A stretch of DNA of 8,388 nt from positions 3,712 through 12,099 of the forward strand of contig DAJY01000041.1 of NCBI GenBank assembly GCA_002499015.1, in the 5' to 3' direction. A model generated the notes under the pieces. That model made no database searches, had not been told where the DNA came from, and saw only the letters and a program-made list of their open reading frames with translations. The DNA is from Euryarchaeota archaeon UBA242 (GTDB lineage Archaea > Thermoplasmatota > Poseidoniia > Poseidoniales > Poseidoniaceae). Below are positions 6,169 to 8,388 of this stretch, one piece after another. The position numbers and the translations under genes were made by a program. How positions within the stretch are numbered: position 1 is the stretch's first letter; each line of letters opens with the position of its first letter.

Positions 6169-6596
6169 TCCGATAGTCCGTTTAGCAACTCAAATCCAGC
6201 TTCCATCCAATTATACCCTTCAATGGTCCATCGTAATAATCTTTCAACAGCATCATCTACTAAGCCAAAATGAGCCGCTATCTCTTCCAATATTTCTCTT
6301 TCATCTTCATCGACTGTGCCATCGGCCGCAGCCATAAGTACCGAATCCCGTAATGCGAGTCTTCCCGCTTCTTCACCCATGCCTTCGAGACAGGATTCTA
6401 AAGTCGGTGGATTTTTCAATGAAAGGCGAATCATTTCTCGTTGTTTTGGTGAAAGTAAAGCATTGCCGAGCCTTTGTTCAAACATTGCCATTTCAGCAAC
6501 TGATAATTCGTTGTCAACTCTAGTCATAAAAGCAAGTAAACGTGCATATGCAAAGCGTTCATCGCGTGGTAATTTGTGAATGACATCCGGTAGCAT
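6165..6596 (-). CDS. TerB-like protein, first of a tandem pair
   Basis: This 143-residue helical protein is paralogous to the next gene downstream. The first TerB-like repeat reads ERFAYARLLAFMTRVDNELSVAEMAMFEQRL (about 13-43), with the usual ADG turned into VDN. The second, better conserved half reads LRDSVLMAAADGTVDEDEREILEEIAAHFGL (about 83-113), where ADG-x-x-D-x-x-E matches the putative metal site of TerB domains. ATG 6596 is chosen over an adjacent upstream TTG (6599) because the strong purine run GGGGGA (6601-6606) is then four bases ahead. The gene is divergent from the glutaredoxin gene with a 93-base gap, the largest intergenic space here. Function is not known; a stress or DNA-processing role is only suggested by the family. 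Confidence 0.75.
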   Translation of the reverse strand: MLPDVIHKLPRDERFAYARLLAFMTRVDNELSVAEMAMFEQRLGNALLSPKQREMIRLSLKNPPTLESCLEGMGEEAGRLALRDSVLMAAADGTVDEDEREILEEIAAHFGLVDDAVERLLRWTIEGYNWMEAGFELLNGLSE

Positions 6597-6600
6597 CAAA

Positions 6601-6606
6601 TCCCCC
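6601..6606 (-). promoter_or_regulatory. Shine-Dalgarno-like site of the TerB-like pair
   Basis: GGGGGA on the minus strand stands four bases before ATG 6596 and only one base before TTG 6599. This favours the ATG as start. Confidence 0.4.
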
Positions 6607-6689
6607 GTAATTGTTCTACTCCATCAAACCCTCGGCCAAGGATATCGGAAAATGGCTACATTGAAGGGTGATGGCGGGAGCCGGATAAT

Positions 6690-7022
6690 ATGACGAAAGG
6701 CCAAACCTCTGAAGTCGTGGTCTGGACAAAGAGTGGATGTCCAGCATGTGTCAATGCTAAGCGCCTTTTGGATTCTAAGAAAATAAAATACATAGAGAAA
6801 AAATTAGGTTCAAACCCTTCAATGCAGAAAGCATTTTCAATCGCTACAAAGGGGGCTAAATCAATTCCACAAATATTCATCAATGGTGAACACATTGGTG
6901 GCTTTGATGATTTACAAAATTTACAAAAGCGTGATGAATTGAATTACAAACTTGGTTTGGTCTCCGAATTACCAAAGAGAAGCATCACCAATAAAATAAA
7001 ACAGGCCTTGGGTTTTAATTAA
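6690..7022 (+). CDS. Glutaredoxin-like dithiol oxidoreductase with basic C-terminal tail
   Basis: Glutaredoxins reduce disulfides or mixed disulfides in the cytoplasm using low-molecular-weight thiols or a reductase. The 110-residue product has the thioredoxin-fold order: strand EVVVWTK, active site GCPAC (C17 and C20), the cis-Pro motif KSIPQIFINGEHIGGFDDL (P60, then GG and DD at 70-74), and helix LQNLQKRDEL. The CPAC centre differs from the common CPYC. Family members are near 80-90 residues. Here about 20 extra residues follow (LPKRSITNKIKQALGFN), rich in Lys/Arg and likely an amphipathic helix. ATG 6690 is preceded by GGGAG about 10 bases upstream. Its stop is four bases from the stop of the convergent GtrA-family gene. 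Whether the electron donor is glutathione or another thiol is not visible. Confidence 0.88.
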   Translation: MTKGQTSEVVVWTKSGCPACVNAKRLLDSKKIKYIEKKLGSNPSMQKAFSIATKGAKSIPQIFINGEHIGGFDDLQNLQKRDELNYKLGLVSELPKRSITNKIKQALGFN

Positions 7023-7026
7023 TTTC

Positions 7027-7455
7027 TTACTCTTTGCTTTCATCAATATACCCGAAAACCATCCACTTCATCATTGCCCAGGTGAATATTCCCCAAGCAC
7101 TTACATTGACTAAGAAAATTAATCTAATCGGCAAATCACTTAGAATTATCAATGAATCAAAAGTTAGTGTAGAGCCGACTAGGCCAAAGGCATATACGGA
7201 TAATGCGCCAATAGCAGTATGGCGAATATCTTTCCGTCCGTCGAATGTAAAATAGCGATGAACAAAGTGTGCGGAAATACTTGAAACAAACCACCCGGTG
7301 GCCCACGCAAAGGTATTAGAAATTCCTAGCGAGGGTGAAAACAACATCAAAAATTCCCAAATTAGCCAAAACAGTAGTGTGTTAAAACCTCCACTAACAG
7401 TAAATCTGCGGATTGTTCCGCGCGGTACAACCTGTTGTCCAAGTTGCCTGTCCAT
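7027..7455 (-). CDS. GtrA-family four-helix membrane protein
   Basis: GtrA-like proteins are small integral membrane proteins linked to moving lipid-linked sugars across the membrane for surface glycosylation. The 142-residue product fits the family. RRFTVSGGFNTLLFWLIWEFL at 16-36 is the signature first helix with the G-x-N-T motif. ISNTFAWATGWFVSSISAHFVHRYFTF at 45-71 is the second helix, followed by the characteristic R/K-x-x-x-F end. Two further helices lie near 80-104 and 110-134, and the protein ends in a short charged tail. ATG 7455 has no clear ribosome-binding site. It lies 38 bases downstream of the nucleotide-sugar dehydrogenase on the same strand, a sensible pairing of sugar-nucleotide supply and sugar-lipid handling. 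The exact cargo cannot be told. Confidence 0.85.
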   Translation of the reverse strand: MDRQLGQQVVPRGTIRRFTVSGGFNTLLFWLIWEFLMLFSPSLGISNTFAWATGWFVSSISAHFVHRYFTFDGRKDIRHTAIGALSVYAFGLVGSTLTFDSLIILSDLPIRLIFLVNVSAWGIFTWAMMKWMVFGYIDESKE

Positions 7456-7493
7456 GCTATTCGAGGAGTGCTAGATTGTTTCAAGTTGTTGAA

Positions 7494-8318
7494 TCAATCA
7501 TCTAGGGTAACCACATCGCTAGCCTTCCCTGTTAAGACTCCACGAAGTCGTTGATTATCAGTTTGGATAGCATCCATTAGGTCATATTTGATTCCAAGTC
7601 CCTCAGCCAATACGCCGAGTGCTAGTGTATCCTTTGGCAGACACTTTCCACCGAATCCTCTGTTTAATCCGAAGATAGGGTCAAGGTGAGATGGGCCGAT
7701 TGGTTGTGCTTGCTCAGCGGTAATAATCTCGCGGATCTTGTACCAATCTTCGCCCATGCCTTGACAGATATCATACAATTGATTGGCAAAAATTACCTTG
7801 ACTGCATAGAAACTGTTTTTTGTATATTTGACTAATTCCGCTTGAGTCGGAGTTACCTGAAAGGTATTGTCTATGCGCAGTACTCCAGCTTCTCGATGTT
7901 GTTGAAATACCAATTGAGCAACATCTTCATGATGAGTCCCACAAACCAGAATATCCTGATTGGCAAAATCTTCAAGACGTTGCCTTTCAACTAGAAACTC
8001 AGGGGAATAGGCAATTTTCAAGTTACTATATTTTTCGTGATATTGTTGTGCAGTCCCCGGAACGATTGAACTTTTGATAACTGCGATGAATCCATCAGGG
8101 AGTTCATCTAAGATCCCTTCAACAATAGAGGTATCACAAGCCCCAGTTACTGGATGTGATGGAGTTGGAACTGCGATATATGCCATGTTGACATTATCGG
8201 TGACATCTGCGAGAGTAGTACCTCTGGCAGGGTCGTGAATGAATAATTCATGAGCGTTCTTGAAACAGTGCTCAATAGCACCGCCAACCATACCCGCACC
8301 GATAATACCGACCTTCAT
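7494..8318 (-). CDS. Short nucleotide-sugar dehydrogenase (UDP-glucose/GDP-mannose dehydrogenase family)
   Basis: Family enzymes use two NAD+ to oxidise the C6 hydroxyl of a sugar nucleotide, for example UDP-glucose to UDP-glucuronate. Numbering here counts from the GTG at 8324. The Rossmann loop is [10 protein letters not shown] (6-15). AVPTP (51-55), SSIVPGT (85-91) and YSPEFLVER (106-114) follow. Next come [17 protein letters not shown] (166-182), with K166 and N170 at positions matching catalytic-domain residues of characterised UDP-glucose dehydrogenases, and [14 protein letters not shown] (223-236), whose C228 is the thioester-forming Cys. The protein stops after about 274 residues, so the C-terminal UDP-binding domain of the usual 390-450-residue enzymes is absent, and no separate ORF supplies it. 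ATG 8318 gives the normal MKVGIIG start; AGGTGA lies just before it. It may share a transcript with the GtrA gene and use GalU product, but substrate is inferred. Confidence 0.85.
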   Translation of the reverse strand: MKVGIIGAGMVGGAIEHCFKNAHELFIHDPARGTTLADVTDNVNMAYIAVPTPSHPVTGACDTSIVEGILDELPDGFIAVIKSSIVPGTAQQYHEKYSNLKIAYSPEFLVERQRLEDFANQDILVCGTHHEDVAQLVFQQHREAGVLRIDNTFQVTPTQAELVKYTKNSFYAVKVIFANQLYDICQGMGEDWYKIREIITAEQAQPIGPSHLDPIFGLNRGFGGKCLPKDTLALGVLAEGLGIKYDLMDAIQTDNQRLRGVLTGKASDVVTLDD

Positions 8319-8341
8319 AGTCACCTGTGAAACACCCTCTT

Positions 8342-8367
8342 TGATTAAGATGCCTTAGAATTAATCA
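8342..8367. repeat. AT-rich inverted repeat upstream of the dehydrogenase
   Basis: TGATTAA (8342-8348) and TTAATCA (8361-8367) are perfect 7-base inverted arms with a 12-base spacer, about 25-50 bases before the dehydrogenase start. The spacing would suit a dimeric regulator's site near a promoter, but the AT-rich arms make chance occurrence likely. Confidence 0.25.
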
Positions 8368-8388
8368 GAATCTAAAGTAAATGAAATC

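Noticed and set aside
5737..6596. Complete tellurite-resistance (ter) operon
   Set aside because: Only TerB-like proteins are present; no TerC, TerD or TerE-type gene is visible in the window.
6656..6895. 79-codon minus-strand frame antisense to the glutaredoxin
   Set aside because: The plus-strand frame has the complete glutaredoxin signature; the antisense frame has none.
8373..8381. TTTACTTTA on the minus strand as a TATA box for the dehydrogenase
   Set aside because: The match is weak in AT-rich sequence, about 55-60 bases from the start codon; not enough to call a promoter.
1..8388. CRISPR array, tRNA, rRNA, transposase or integrated element
   Set aside because: No regularly spaced repeats, no cloverleaf-like or rRNA-like stretch, and no transposase or integrase frame; all intergenic gaps are under about 100 bases.

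Overview
This window is compact, low-GC, gene-dense DNA, and its longest gap without a gene is about 93 bases. I see no rRNA, tRNA, CRISPR array, insertion sequence, integrase or origin. The gene content and signals lean towards a streamlined marine planktonic archaeon of the Marine Group II/III (Thermoplasmatota, Poseidoniales-like) type. The reasons are a THEP1-family NTPase, free-standing TerB-like proteins, a lone GcvH, a GtrA-type membrane protein, few convincing Shine-Dalgarno sites, several GTG/TTG start options and a poly-T stretch resembling an archaeal terminator. This placement is inference, and a marine bacterium cannot be excluded from the sequence alone.

Layout from left to right. 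Bases 1-213 (+) are the acidic C-terminal end of an unidentified gene. Bases 214-675 (-) encode a four-helix membrane protein, divergent from a GalU-type UTP-glucose-1-phosphate uridylyltransferase (685-1545, +). A long same-strand (-) run then reads from about 5680 down to 1547: an N6-adenine DNA methyltransferase with no visible nuclease domain, a THEP1 NTPase, a small two-helix membrane protein, the lipoyl carrier GcvH and an RNase HI. The last two are coupled by a 4-base GTGA overlap. Upstream of the methyltransferase (5737-6596, -) lie two tandem paralogous TerB-like proteins, also joined by a GTGA overlap. A run of eight T on the minus strand separates them from the methyltransferase. 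A CPAC glutaredoxin (6690-7022, +) follows. The right end carries a GtrA-family membrane protein (7027-7455, -) downstream of a short UDP-glucose/GDP-mannose dehydrogenase-family protein (7494-8318, -).

Two functional threads run through the window. The first is nucleotide-sugar and envelope glycosylation: GalU would make UDP-glucose, the short dehydrogenase could oxidise it to UDP-glucuronate, and GtrA could take part in moving lipid-linked sugar. The second is an accessory-looking centre: tandem TerB-like proteins next to a solitary, unusually spaced adenine methyltransferase that has a 9-bp-arm inverted repeat at its start, followed by THEP1. The centre is the best candidate for something not well described, but a shared function is only inferred from proximity, and the poly-T tract argues for separate transcripts.
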